The translations under genes and the position numbers were made by a program. A stretch of 44,559 nucleotides of DNA from Endozoicomonas numazuensis (GTDB lineage Bacteria; Pseudomonadota; Gammaproteobacteria; Pseudomonadales; Endozoicomonadaceae), in the NCBI RefSeq assembly GCF_000722635.1, contig NZ_JOKH01000001.1, positions 239,369 to 283,927 on the forward strand. Direction: 5' to 3'. The notes under the pieces were generated by a model. It was not told where the DNA came from and made no database searches. It saw nothing but the letters and a program-made list of their open reading frames with translations. Position 1 is the stretch's first letter. Each line of letters starts with the position of its first letter. This document shows positions 9,262-18,303 of this stretch, in pieces.

Positions 9262-11934
9262 ATGCCACTGCCTCAGGTTGCAACCCGCACAATAGTATTA
9301 CTGTTGATGGTCTTCAGCCTGACCGGTTGCCTCAAATTAAACCTGATCAGGGAGAAACCTCAGTCCAGCAAGCCTGTACAAACCACCAACAGCCTGACAC
9401 AGGAGGAAGCCCACTTCAGACAGTCAGTGCTCTCTGACCTTAACTACGAGCTGTATCTGGACATTTCAGAACCGGGCAACACTCGATACTCCGGACGGGT
9501 ATCCATCAGTTTTGCATTGCAACAAACCAGCAAGCCATTAAGACTTGATTTCCAACAGGGTGAAGTCAGTCGCTTTCTAATCAATAGCCAGCCCGCTGAC
9601 GTTCAATATAACGGCCACTTTATTACCCTTGTTCCCGGTAGCCTGCAACAGGGGAAAAATACCGTGGAGATCGAGTTTCTTCAGAAATACAGCCATCACG
9701 GTGTCGGCCTGAACCGTTTACAGGACACTCTGGATCAACAACTCTACCTGTTCACGCAGTCTCTTCCGTTCAATAGCAGCAGACTCTTCCCTGTATTTGA
9801 CCAACCTGACCTGAAAGCTCGTTATAAACTGACGGTGAAATCTCCTGCAGACTGGCAGGTTATCACCTCTTCATCAGACAAAAAAACGATTAAGGATGGC
9901 AAAAAGAGCTGGTGGTATTTTTCAGCCTCCGAGGTCAGCAGCCCTGCTCTTTTCTCACTGTCTGCGGGCCCGTTTCGTGTGTGGGAAGATATCTCTGGAA
10001 CCATTCCTCTGTGTTTGGCCGTCCGCCAATCACTGGCCAAACAGGTGCAGCCACAAACCTGGTTTGCATTGACCCGGCAGGGTTTGCAGTTTTTCGGTCA
10101 ATACCTTAATCAACCTTTTCCTGGTCTGAAATTCGATCAGGTGCTGATACCTCAGTTGACAGATCTGTCTTCTATGTCTGGCTACCGAGCCGATGAACGC
10201 CTGATTTCCTCAACAGAAGTAAAGGAAAATCCTGAAATCCAGGCTCAGGCAATTTATGAGAGTCTTGCACGCCAATGGCTGGCTGATTCGGCATCCCCTG
10301 TCTGGTGGGACAGTGTGTGGCTTCAGGAAAGTCTTATCCGCTTTTTAACCTTTAAAGCCATGGATAAAGGTGCACACCTCGGTGATACCTGGCCTTATTT
10401 CTATCGAAGCCAGGAAGCTAAAGCCTCTCAGGCTGATGTTCAAAATCAGGTACCGGCTCTGATCACAAAAACCGTCACGACTCATGATGCCCTGAAGCAT
10501 ATCCAAACCCCTTTGTATTCATCTATTCAGGGAAAAGGTCCGGCAATACTGCGGCAGCTGGAATATCGCCTGACAGAGGAAACCTTTCGCCAGGGTCTCA
10601 GAGATTATCTATCTCTGAATCAGGATAACGGCGTCAGAACAGAAGCGTTCATCCAAAGTATGCGGGAAGCGTCGGGTAAAAAGTTGAAACACTGGACAGA
10701 TGTCTGGTTTTACACATCGGGCAGTAATTCGGTACAAGCACAATGGGAATGCAAGGATCAGTCTTTAGCTTCCATAACTCTTCATCAGTCTGCTCAGGGG
10801 CCAAAAAGTAATGTGCTCAGGGAGCAGCAGCTCAATGTGGGCCTCTATCATCAAACAAACAACCAGCTGGCACTCTTCCGAAGTCTCCCGGTAAGGCTTG
10901 ACGGCAAGAAAACCAAAGTACCTTTTTCGGGCCGAATTCCATGCCCTGACGCTGTGTTCCCGAACACGGATGACTATGGATACATTTCCGTAAAAATGGA
11001 TGGAGCCAGCCTCAAGGTGGCCCTTAAGAACAGGGGTGACAGCACTATTCTGGAAACTCAGCTTATTGATTTACTCTATAACTCAGTCAAACAGGCTGAA
11101 GTAGATGTCCATGCGCTGTTGACCCGGTTGTATCAACAAATACCTGAAGAAAGTACTCCAGGCTTGTTGTTCCAGTCACAGAAGGTACTGCAAGAACTGT
11201 ATACAACCCTTCAAACGCTCCGCTATCAGGATGAATCCCTGGAGGAAAAACTGGCTGAACCACTCTATGAGCTGGAAAGCTTTGTCTGGCAACAACTGAT
11301 GATTGCTGTCCCAGGCAGTATTGAGCAACAGAGCTGGTTCAGAAGTTATCGGATAGTGGCTCATAGCCAAAACGGACTGGCACGCCTGGAAGATTTACTG
11401 GACAACCGCCCATTACTCAGTGGTCTCATAATCACTCAGAATCAACGCTGGGATATGCTCTTCAAACTCATATAACACCAATACCCAGGCGCTGAAAAAC
11501 GTATTAATCAGGCATCAGATACCTCATCTTCTGCGGGTAAAAAAATGGCCACTGTCGCTCAGTCCCTGCGCCCGGATATCAAGACCAAACACGCATGGGT
11601 ACAGCGCTTTCAGGAAGCAGATTCTCACAACTATCAGGAGCTGGCTGCATTCAGACACCCGTTGTTCCCACCCAGCCAGATCCAATTGGCTCAACAGATG
11701 GCAGGACAAATTCTGGATGGTTTGCAGTATATGGTGCAACAACCTAAAGCCCTGCAATGGAACTACCTGACCTATATTGTGCCTCAAGCCTGTTCTGTGC
11801 ATGGCATTACCCAAATCAAGAATGCCATGACTCAATATCAGGCCTATCCTTTCATAGAACTTCAATTATCACTCAAAAAGTCTGCTGCAGAGAGCTGTCT
11901 GGCCATGCGAAACCGACTTAAATTGTCTAAGTAA
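9262..11934 (+). pseudogene. M1 aminopeptidase-like lipoprotein, zinc site lost, in-frame stop
   Basis: The frame encodes a 737-residue product to the TAA at 11473-11475, then continues in the same frame without another stop to 11934 (about 889 residues in all). The N-terminus is a lipoprotein signal with lipobox LTGC (Cys23). The body follows the M1 (PepN) fold: N-terminal beta domain with LPFNSSRLFPVFDQPDLKA, the catalytic region, then an ERAP1-like helical domain that is cut by the stop. The family HExxHxW motif is ESLARQW here (residues 333-339), so both zinc histidines and the catalytic Glu are gone; the later Glu remains in WLQESL. GAMEN is replaced by SSMSG. The protein is therefore a predicted pseudo-peptidase at the cell envelope. 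The part after the stop keeps family features (HAWVQRFQEADSHNYQ), so the stop is recent, an error, or read through. Confidence 0.75.
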
Positions 11935-11959
11935 AATCACCTAAAATCATTTTGATTGC

Positions 11960-11989
11960 TTGACGCCCTGTCTTTTATATTTGAATATT
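11960..11989 (+). promoter_or_regulatory. Candidate promoter of ars operon
   Basis: TTGACG at 11960-11965 fits a -35 box. An 18-base spacer leads to AATATT at 11984-11989 as a weak -10. The -10 lies inside the inverted-repeat operator, a usual arrangement for ArsR repression. Confidence 0.45.
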
Positions 11990-12005
11990 CGCATATCCAA
12001 ATATA
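11976..12005. promoter_or_regulatory. ArsR-type operator (inverted repeat)
   Basis: TATATTTGAATAT (11976-11988), a four-base spacer TCGC, then ATATCCAAATATA (11993-12005). The arms are complementary at 12 of 13 positions. Its size, AT-rich arms and place over the -10 region, 47 bases before the first ars gene, suit binding by the ArsR domain encoded two genes downstream. Confidence 0.65.
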
Positions 12006-12052
12006 CAGTCTCTTCTTCAATTCATAAGTCATCTTTTAGCAGTGAGATCATC

Positions 12053-13054
12053 ATGGCAGTAAAAGTAGGTATCAATGGTTTTGGTCGCATCGGTCGCCTG
12101 GTGCTGCGTGCAGCTTTCGACTGGCCTGAACTGGAATTCGTCAGAATTAATGACGTAGCCGGCAACGCCGCTACTCTGGCACATCTTCTTGAGTTTGATT
12201 CAGTACAGGGTCGCTGGCCGCGCACTGTTTCAGCGACTGAAAACAGCATAACCGTGGATGGACAGACCATGGCCTGCAGCCAGGTCAAAGATATAGACGA
12301 CCTGGACTGGTCAGACTGTGACGTTGTTATAGACGGTACCGGTGTCCACAAGAAAACCTCTATTCTTCAAAAATACCTGAATCAGGGCGTCAAACGAGTA
12401 GTCGTGACGGCTCCGGTAAAAGAAGAAGGTGTCTTAAATGCTGTAATGGGCGTGAATGATCATCTGTTCGACCCTGAGGCACACCGGATTGTCACAGCCG
12501 CTTCCTGTACCACCAACTGTCTGGCTCCTGTCGTTAAAGTCATTCATGAGAAACTGGGCATAGTCCGTGGCAGCATGACAACCATTCATGACATCACCAA
12601 CACCCAGACTATTCTGGATGCGCCCCACAAGGATCTGCGTCGCGCCAGAGCCTGTGGTATGTCACTGATTCCAACAACCACCGGTTCAGCAACCGCTATT
12701 ACTCATATTTTCCCTGAGCTGAAGGGCAAGCTGAATGGTCATGCTGTTCGGATACCTCTGGCCAATGCATCCCTGACCGATGTAGTGTTCGACGTCGAAA
12801 AAGACACCAGTATCGAGGAAGTAAATGACCTCCTCAAATCTGCCTCAGAAAATGAGTTAAAAGGTATTCTCGGTTATGAAGAGAGACCTCTGGTTTCCAT
12901 CGATTATCGGGGTGATACCCGCTCAAGTATCATTGATGCGCTCTCCACGATGGTGGTTAATGATCGTATGGTGAAGATCTATGCCTGGTACGATAACGAG
13001 ATGGGCTACTCCGTGAGAACAGCAGAACTGGCCAGAAAGGTTGGAATGGCTTGA
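12053..13054 (+). CDS. ArsJ-associated glyceraldehyde-3-phosphate dehydrogenase
   Basis: A 333-residue GAPDH. It has the NAD-binding [10 protein letters not shown] at the N-terminus and the catalytic cysteine in [12 protein letters not shown]. In ars operons with arsJ, this enzyme uses arsenate in place of phosphate to make 1-arseno-3-phosphoglycerate, which ArsJ then exports; this is established for such gene pairs. The start ATG at 12053 follows GTGAG and begins [10 protein letters not shown], as the family does. The frame is open further upstream, but that stretch overlaps the operator and is not coding. The gene is first in a three-gene operon: its stop abuts the next gene. Glycolytic GAPDHs are similar, so the assignment to arsenic rests on the neighbours. 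Confidence 0.88.
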   Translation: MAVKVGINGFGRIGRLVLRAAFDWPELEFVRINDVAGNAATLAHLLEFDSVQGRWPRTVSATENSITVDGQTMACSQVKDIDDLDWSDCDVVIDGTGVHKKTSILQKYLNQGVKRVVVTAPVKEEGVLNAVMGVNDHLFDPEAHRIVTAASCTTNCLAPVVKVIHEKLGIVRGSMTTIHDITNTQTILDAPHKDLRRARACGMSLIPTTTGSATAITHIFPELKGKLNGHAVRIPLANASLTDVVFDVEKDTSIEEVNDLLKSASENELKGILGYEERPLVSIDYRGDTRSSIIDALSTMVVNDRMVKIYAWYDNEMGYSVRTAELARKVGMA

Positions 13055-13065
13055 ATCCACTTCAA

Positions 13066-13842
13066 ATGACGTCTCCACTGTCTATTTTGTTCCTCTGCAC
13101 AGGTAACTCAGCCCGCTCTCAGCTGGCTGAGGCTGTTTTTCGCGATATGGCCGGGGATGACTTCCGGGTATTCAGTGCCGGAACTCAACCTCAGGGCATT
13201 GATGACCGCGTTTTTCAGACGCTGAAGGAACTGGATATCCCGGCTGACGGCCTGAAAAGCCAGAGTCTGGACGACCTTGATGAACAGCATTTTGATTACG
13301 TCATCACGCTTTGTGACAACGCCAAGAATGAATGTGCTCACTATCCACCGTCAGACGCTCTTTTGCATTGGGATCTGGAAGACCCCAAATTTCTGGACGG
13401 GCTGACTCCCTTTATAAACACAGCCCATATTCTACAGCAGCAAATCAAGCTGTTTCTGCAGCTGAATACGCCAGGTGCAACCCAGCAAGGTTTTAGTCCG
13501 GACGAGTTTTTCAAACTGTTGTCCGACAATACACGACTACGCACCCTTATGCTGATTGAGGATGAGAAGGAACTGTGCGTCAACGATCTGGTCAACGCTC
13601 TTCAGGAAAGCCAGTCCAAAGTCTCACGTCATCTGGCCCAGATGCGCACTTTGAAGATATTGAGTACCCGCCGTCGTGCTCAACATATTTTCTATCGTCT
13701 CAACCCGGACCTTCCGCCATGGATGGAGCTGGTTCTGGCTGTGACAAGAACCGGTCAGCCCGATTTTATTAATCAAGAAAAAATCCTCCTGAAAGCCCAC
13801 ACTTCAGACAACCCATCACCAGTAAAAGATACGGAGGAATGA
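13066..13842 (+). CDS. Arsenate reductase-like phosphatase fused to ArsR repressor
   Basis: A two-domain protein of 258 residues. Residues 1-135 are a low-molecular-weight phosphatase/ArsC-like domain with the P-loop CTGNSARS (Cys-x5-Arg-Ser) and later HWDLEDP. Residues 145-240 are an ArsR/SmtB winged helix: FFKLLSDNTRLRTLMLI, then the recognition helix SQSKVSRHLAQM and a beta wing with RRRAQHIFYRL. Classical ArsR carries two cysteines as ELCVCDL; here the sequence is ELCVNDL, so one arsenite ligand is missing and the sensing site may be different. An in-frame TTG at 13051 overlaps the GAPDH stop; the ATG at 13066 fits the family start better. The downstream arsJ start overlaps this stop. It probably represses the operon through the 11976-12005 operator. 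Confidence 0.82.
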   Translation: MTSPLSILFLCTGNSARSQLAEAVFRDMAGDDFRVFSAGTQPQGIDDRVFQTLKELDIPADGLKSQSLDDLDEQHFDYVITLCDNAKNECAHYPPSDALLHWDLEDPKFLDGLTPFINTAHILQQQIKLFLQLNTPGATQQGFSPDEFFKLLSDNTRLRTLMLIEDEKELCVNDLVNALQESQSKVSRHLAQMRTLKILSTRRRAQHIFYRLNPDLPPWMELVLAVTRTGQPDFINQEKILLKAHTSDNPSPVKDTEE

Positions 13843-13844
13843 CG

Positions 13845-15071
13845 ATGCTGAAAAACCTGTCTTACGGCTTGAGACAATATCTGCTGGTGACCTTCAACTA
13901 CTGGAACTTCACCATTACGGATGGTGCTTTACGGATGCTGGTCGTATTGCACTTTTACAGTCTCGGCTACGAATCTTTAGACATCGCCCTGTTGTTTCTG
14001 TTCTATGAATTCTTTGGCGTAGTCACCAACCTGGTAGGAGGCTGGGTAGGTGCCAGACTGGGCTTGAACCGAACCATGAATTTTGGACTTGGCCTCCAGA
14101 TTTTTGCTTTGTTGCTACTCACTGTTCCTGCCCAATGGCTAACCGTTCCACTGGTTATGTTTGCACAGGCACTGTCAGGTATTGCCAAAGACCTGAATAA
14201 AATGAGTGCCAAAACATCCATCAAAAAACTCATTAGTAATGAGCAACAGGGGAAGTTGTATCAATGGGTTGCGATTCTGACAGGCTCAAAAAACGCCTTG
14301 AAGGGAGCCGGCTTTTTTATAGGGGGGGCACTGCTAACCCTTATTGGTTTCAGAAACACACTCTTCGCCATGGCTGCGGTCCTCACCATCGTTCTGCTGA
14401 TGAGCCTGATCTGGCTGAACCGGGATATGGGCAAGTCAAAGGCTAAAGCCAAATTCAGCCATATTTTTTCCAATAACCGAGCCATCAATATTCTCTCTGC
14501 AGCACGAATGTTTCTATTTGGTTCACGGGATGTCTGGTTTGTCATCGCTCTGCCCGTATACCTATCCAGTGTGTTCGGCTGGAGTCACTCTGAAACAGGC
14601 GGTTTTCTGGCCCTATGGGTCATCGGTTATGGTATCGTACAAGGGCTGGCACCGAGGATTACCGGCAATGAAAGTCATTCTCCCCCAGGCCGAAAGTCTG
14701 CCACCCTCTGGGCAGGCGCTTTGCTGCTATCCGCTCTGGCCGTTGCTCTGGGTATACAACGGGAATGGCACCCAGAACTGACCATTATTATCGGACTGTT
14801 GGTGTTTGGGGCTATTTTTGCCATAAACTCCTCGCTGCACTCCTACCTGATTGTCAGCTATGCCAGAGAAGATGGCGCTTCAATGGATGTGGGCTTCTAT
14901 TATATGGCTAATGCAATGGGCAGACTGATAGGTACTCTGTTATCAGGCTGGCTTTTTCAGATCAGTGGTCTGGCCACCTGCCTTTGGGTATCCTGTCTCT
15001 TTATTGCTCTGACAACACTGATCTCCCTGGGCCTGCCACGACTGCACCCTCATGCAGCTTCATCCCCCTGA
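13845..15071 (+). CDS. arsJ: Organoarsenical efflux MFS transporter ArsJ
   Basis: A 408-residue inner-membrane protein with about 11-12 hydrophobic segments of the major facilitator type. It opens with LRQYLLVTFNYWNFTITDGALR-like sequence and has GLSGIAKDLNKMSAKTSIK-like residues in the central loop, features I associate with ArsJ. ArsJ exports 1-arseno-3-phosphoglycerate, made by the GAPDH two genes upstream. The ATG at 13839 overlaps the previous stop, but GGAGG at 13833-13837 is only one base before it. The ATG at 13845 has a seven-base spacing, so I take it as the start. Translational coupling with the ArsR fusion is likely. It is the last gene of the operon; no clear terminator follows. 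Confidence 0.88.
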   Translation: MLKNLSYGLRQYLLVTFNYWNFTITDGALRMLVVLHFYSLGYESLDIALLFLFYEFFGVVTNLVGGWVGARLGLNRTMNFGLGLQIFALLLLTVPAQWLTVPLVMFAQALSGIAKDLNKMSAKTSIKKLISNEQQGKLYQWVAILTGSKNALKGAGFFIGGALLTLIGFRNTLFAMAAVLTIVLLMSLIWLNRDMGKSKAKAKFSHIFSNNRAINILSAARMFLFGSRDVWFVIALPVYLSSVFGWSHSETGGFLALWVIGYGIVQGLAPRITGNESHSPPGRKSATLWAGALLLSALAVALGIQREWHPELTIIIGLLVFGAIFAINSSLHSYLIVSYAREDGASMDVGFYYMANAMGRLIGTLLSGWLFQISGLATCLWVSCLFIALTTLISLGLPRLHPHAASSP

Positions 15072-15322
15072 CTCTTTTAAGGCACAGGCCGAACTTTCAG
15101 AAATAAGCACAAATGTACTAAAAAAGCCGCTATTTTCGTCAACATCCAGCGTGAAAAGGTCAAGAGAATGTCAGAATCCACAAAAAAGGCTTTGAAAAGT
15201 TCAATTACAACAATCTCTGTGCCATTATTCAGAGTTTATTCATTAAGGCAGGGACTCTCCCCGTCTTTCCGGGTCTAAGCCCTTTACTGGCAGGACTTTG
15301 ACCAACCCATTGGAGAAAAAAA
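15072..15322. other. Intergenic region before FKBP gene
   Basis: No gene or strong terminator is seen after arsJ. The region should contain the promoter of the FKBP lipoprotein gene, but no clear -35/-10 pair stands out. Confidence 0.4.
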
Positions 15323-16066
15323 GTGAAAAAGGTTCTCAAAGTGACCGCGTTGGCAGCTGTAATTGCTCTTGCCGCAGGTTGTAAGGATAACGCCCAACCC
15401 GTTACTGAAGAAGTCAAACTGGACACCCCTGAGCAGAAAGCTGCCTACGCTATGGGTGCTTCTCTGGGTAACTACGCTGATCAGACCCTGAAACAGCAAG
15501 AAGAAATGGGTATCACCATTGACCGTGAACTGCTCAAAAAAGGTTTCATTGAAGCCCTGAATGGCCAGAGCCAGCTGAATGATGAAGAGATTCGTACCTC
15601 CCTGCAGGGTCACGAAGAGCGTATCCGTCCTGTCATCGAGAAGAAAGTACAGGAACGTCTGGACGAAGACCGCAAGAAAGGTGAAGACTTCCTGAAGGAA
15701 AACGCCAAGAAAGAAGGCGTGAAGACTACCGATTCTGGTCTCCAGTACGAAGTCATTGAAGCGGGTGAAGAAGGTGCTTCCAAGCCTGACGCTGAAGACC
15801 AGGTGACCGTTCACTACACCGGCACCCTGATTGACGGTACTGTATTCGACAGCAGTGTTGAGCGTGGCCAGCCAGCTACCTTCCCTCTGAACGGTGTTAT
15901 CAAAGGCTGGCAGGAAGGTCTGCAGTTGATGCCAAAAGGCGCCAAGTACAAGCTGTATATCCCTGCTGAGCTGGGCTACGGTGATCAGGCGGCAGGTTCA
16001 ATCCCACCCGCCTCTACCCTGGTTTTCGAAGTTGAGTTGCTCGACATCGCAGGCGACAAGAAGTAA
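15323..16066 (+). CDS. FKBP-type peptidyl-prolyl isomerase lipoprotein (Mip/FkpA-like)
   Basis: A 247-residue protein with a lipoprotein signal (KKVLK, hydrophobic core, lipobox LAAGC). Residues about 30-135 form the helical dimerisation region seen in FkpA and Mip, including QKAAYAMGASLGNY and a long charged helix. Residues about 140-245 are the FKBP domain: VTVHYTGTLIDGTVFDSS, GVIKGWQEGLQLMPKG and AELGYGDQAAGSIPP, with the active-site Tyr, Asp, Trp and Tyr in place. The enzyme speeds proline cis-trans isomerisation of periplasmic or outer-membrane proteins, and Mip proteins can aid infection of host cells. GTG at 15323 is the start; GGAG at 15312-15315 lies seven bases before it. A strong terminator follows the stop, so it is a single-gene unit. 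Confidence 0.9.
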   Translation: MKKVLKVTALAAVIALAAGCKDNAQPVTEEVKLDTPEQKAAYAMGASLGNYADQTLKQQEEMGITIDRELLKKGFIEALNGQSQLNDEEIRTSLQGHEERIRPVIEKKVQERLDEDRKKGEDFLKENAKKEGVKTTDSGLQYEVIEAGEEGASKPDAEDQVTVHYTGTLIDGTVFDSSVERGQPATFPLNGVIKGWQEGLQLMPKGAKYKLYIPAELGYGDQAAGSIPPASTLVFEVELLDIAGDKK

Positions 16067-16085
16067 TTACTGATTCTTATCAGCT

Positions 16086-16115
16086 AAAAAGGCCGGATAT
16101 TTTCCGGCCTTTTTT
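16086..16115 (+). terminator. Rho-independent terminator after FKBP gene
   Basis: AAAAAGGCCGGA, loop TATTT, then TCCGGCCTTTTTT. A perfect GC-rich stem followed by a T run, about 20 bases after the FKBP stop codon. Confidence 0.9.
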
Positions 16116-16137
16116 GTTTAACTTTTTAGCATCATTC

Positions 16138-16239
16138 ACACAGTGCAATCCATAAATTCTTCAGCCAGTGGCGGAGGTATAACAATATCCGGTTTACCCG
16201 CCTGAAAGTGCAGTTTTAGTTCACTGGAAACACTTGATC
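16138..16239 (-). pseudogene. 3' fragment of unknown gene, cut by IS3 remnant
   Basis: Read leftward, 32 codons are open up to a TGA at 16138-16140. The predicted end includes SSELKLHFQAGKPD, IVIPPPLAEEF and MDCTV. The sequence has a natural-looking amino-acid composition and abruptly meets the inverted repeat of the IS3 remnant at 16240. I do not recognise the protein. It may be the surviving tail of a gene interrupted by the insertion, or chance. Confidence 0.35.
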
Positions 16240-16747
16240 TGAGGCAGTAAAACTGGACATCCGATTAAGCTACTTTTGCCAATTCATATTTCTCATGACT
16301 TAAATAGCCCAGATAGCCGTGCCGGCGAGTTCGATTATATGTATTCAAACGCTTCTGACGCATCTGCTCCCGATTCATCATAGGCTCATACTCTGCAGCA
16401 ACTCGTTCTCATGGAAGATAGCTCGGAAAGCCAATGACTTTACGAGAGAAGAGATTAATAACAACCGCAAGATACATGTCGCTTGAGTCTGGCATTTTCA
16501 GTGGCCAAAGCCGATTCACGCTCACTCACTGATTTTTCCGGTTAGCGGCAGTTCGCCAGGTATAGAGCTGAGATTCTTGTAGTCCAAGCTCATTAGTAGC
16601 AGAAGATACACTGGTTTTTTTTCGGCCAGCTTCAATGCCTCAGCTTTGAATTCAGGGGAATGGAACTTCCTATTTTTCCTGGTAGTCATGGGTCACCTCA
16701 CAGAATGATTTTACTCTCTTAGAGACATATCCAGAACTACTGCCTCA
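16240..16747 (-). mobile_element. Decayed IS3-family insertion sequence
   Basis: Inverted ends TGAGGCAGTAAAACTGGACAT (16240-16260) and the complement at 16727-16747 share about 16 of 21 bases. Reading leftward, the element begins with an orfA start (ATG at 16689; MTTRKNRKFHSPEFKAEALK) that soon runs out of frame although ELGLQESQLYTWRT is still recognisable in another frame. Next comes an orfB piece with MYLAVVINLFSRKVIGF, then a jump to NTYNRTRRHGYLGYLS near the C-terminus. Most of the catalytic domain is deleted and several frameshifts are present, so it cannot transpose. It ends two bases from the stop of the transport lipoprotein gene. Confidence 0.8.
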
Positions 16748-16749
16748 CA

Positions 16750-17331
16750 TCACTGCTGAGCAATAATATTCTTCTGCACTCTTTGAGTCAGGTCAGCCAG
16801 TAAATAGCTGATACCTTCAACCAGCTGCTCCGGAGAGCTACCTTTCGGGAGGGTTCTGTTTAACTTGATTGAAGAAGATTGAATTCGTACCTGTTTCTTC
16901 AGGAGTGTTAACCGGGCATCCAGTTCCAGGACATTATCCGACCACGACAAATTATTAATGACAACATTCACCGCTACATCAGGAGCCTGACTCCTCAACC
17001 AGGGGCCAGACTGAACATCTGACCATGGAAAAAGAGTAGACAGGTTTTGCGTAAGAGTACGAGTGACCGCGTCCTGTAAAGGCTCACCCCAGCGCTGAAT
17101 ATCATAACGGATAATCTCATAACCACCGTTGTTTACTGCCAGACTGGCTCGATCCATCCAGCCAGGAATCTTAACCGGTGCCACTCCGATGGAGGCCTTG
17201 GTGCTGTTACTGACCTTTACTTCCACCACAGGTTTCAGGGTGTAGTACTGAAACGGTGTTACATGACTTGCACAGGCGGACAGAAAAAAAACAGCCACCA
17301 GAGGCATGAACCATTTAATATTCTTCTTCAT
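16750..17331 (-). CDS. ABC transport auxiliary lipoprotein (PqiC/YmbA-like)
   Basis: A 193-residue lipoprotein with a signal peptide and lipobox LSAC (FFLSACAS). After it comes PFQYYTLKP, typical of the ABC_trans_aux/DUF330 family to which PqiC belongs, followed by IGVAPVKIPGWMDR and a helix-strand domain. These lipoproteins sit in the outer membrane and partner MCE-protein complexes that carry lipids across the periplasm. It is the last gene of a four-gene operon; its ATG starts only three bases after the MCE gene stop. The stop codon lies three bases from the end of an IS3 remnant, so the insertion just missed the reading frame. Length is normal for the family. Confidence 0.82.
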   Translation of the reverse strand: MKKNIKWFMPLVAVFFLSACASHVTPFQYYTLKPVVEVKVSNSTKASIGVAPVKIPGWMDRASLAVNNGGYEIIRYDIQRWGEPLQDAVTRTLTQNLSTLFPWSDVQSGPWLRSQAPDVAVNVVINNLSWSDNVLELDARLTLLKKQVRIQSSSIKLNRTLPKGSSPEQLVEGISYLLADLTQRVQKNIIAQQ

Positions 17332-17334
17332 ACC

Positions 17335-18303
17335 CTACTCACCTGTCTCTCTGCCTGATAACACTGAACCTGGCTGTTCCTCCAGCAATTCTGCCAGCTC
17401 TCTGACCGCATCTGCCGAACGACTGATATCTTTACTGCTACGTTCTAACTGGAACATCAATGGCGAGTCCGGAGCCATGGTATCCCCCAATGCCGCTGTC
17501 GTTTGTTCTACCGCCTTAAGAGTTACTTCTACCGTCGCCAAAACTTCATTCACCTTACCCAGTGTTTTTGGCAACTCCTTTTCAATAGCCCGTGACATTT
17601 GATCCATACTGTCAGCCATGGGCACAAATTCGTCCCTCATATCCGACATACTTTTTGCCATATCTTCCGACATGCTCCCAAACTGGGCAAAGGCTTTATT
17701 AAGATTACCAGGCATCTTCTGAAACGCCTCACTGCCGCTGATGGTATTCAGATTATGAGCAATACTTTTCAGATCAGAAATCAGTTCAGGCAGATTCATC
17801 TTGTCCAGATCCTGAGTGATCGTTTCCAGATCTGTGGGCACTGTAGGCAGCTGTGGGTACTGACTGGAAACAGGAATGGTCTGAGAGTTGGCCTTATAAA
17901 AGTCGACCTCTACGTATAACAGCCCGGTCAGCAAACTCTGGGTTTTCAGCTTGGCAGCAAGTCCTCTGGCAACCAGTTGCTCCATAATGTCTTCAGGAAC
18001 TTCTCCTCCCTTACTGATCACCATGTCAGGGTAAATATCAATCACAACGGTATTGAGCAGTTCTTCACGATCGACATAAAGCTGGGTACGAATATCGGTA
18101 ACTTCACCAATTTTTACTCCTCGCAGCGTGACAGGGGCACCAATGTTCAACCCCATAACGCTACTGTCGTATATCAGTTCATAGCGCTCTTTACTGTTGC
18201 TGGAGTAACTGCCTGTACCCACAAACATAGCCAGACCCACTGCCAGCCCGATCATGGCAATCACAAACAGACCGGCAAAGATAGAATATCTTTTCTTATT
18301 CAT
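17335..18303 (-). CDS. MCE-domain lipid transport protein (MlaD-like)
   Basis: A 322-residue protein with one N-terminal membrane segment (about residues 8-30: IFAGLFVIAMIGLAVGLAMF) and a MCE domain at about 40-120, with YDSSVMGLNIGAPVTLRGVKIGEV. The remaining part is a long helical region, as in MCE proteins that form hexameric rings or tubes in the periplasm for phospholipid passage. Compared with MlaD it has a longer C-terminal helical tail. The ATG at 18303 overlaps the stop of the ATPase gene as ATGA and has GGAGAG upstream, so it is preferred to the TTG at 18309. It is the third gene of the operon. Confidence 0.88.
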   Translation of the reverse strand: MNKKRYSIFAGLFVIAMIGLAVGLAMFVGTGSYSSNSKERYELIYDSSVMGLNIGAPVTLRGVKIGEVTDIRTQLYVDREELLNTVVIDIYPDMVISKGGEVPEDIMEQLVARGLAAKLKTQSLLTGLLYVEVDFYKANSQTIPVSSQYPQLPTVPTDLETITQDLDKMNLPELISDLKSIAHNLNTISGSEAFQKMPGNLNKAFAQFGSMSEDMAKSMSDMRDEFVPMADSMDQMSRAIEKELPKTLGKVNEVLATVEVTLKAVEQTTAALGDTMAPDSPLMFQLERSSKDISRSADAVRELAELLEEQPGSVLSGRETGE

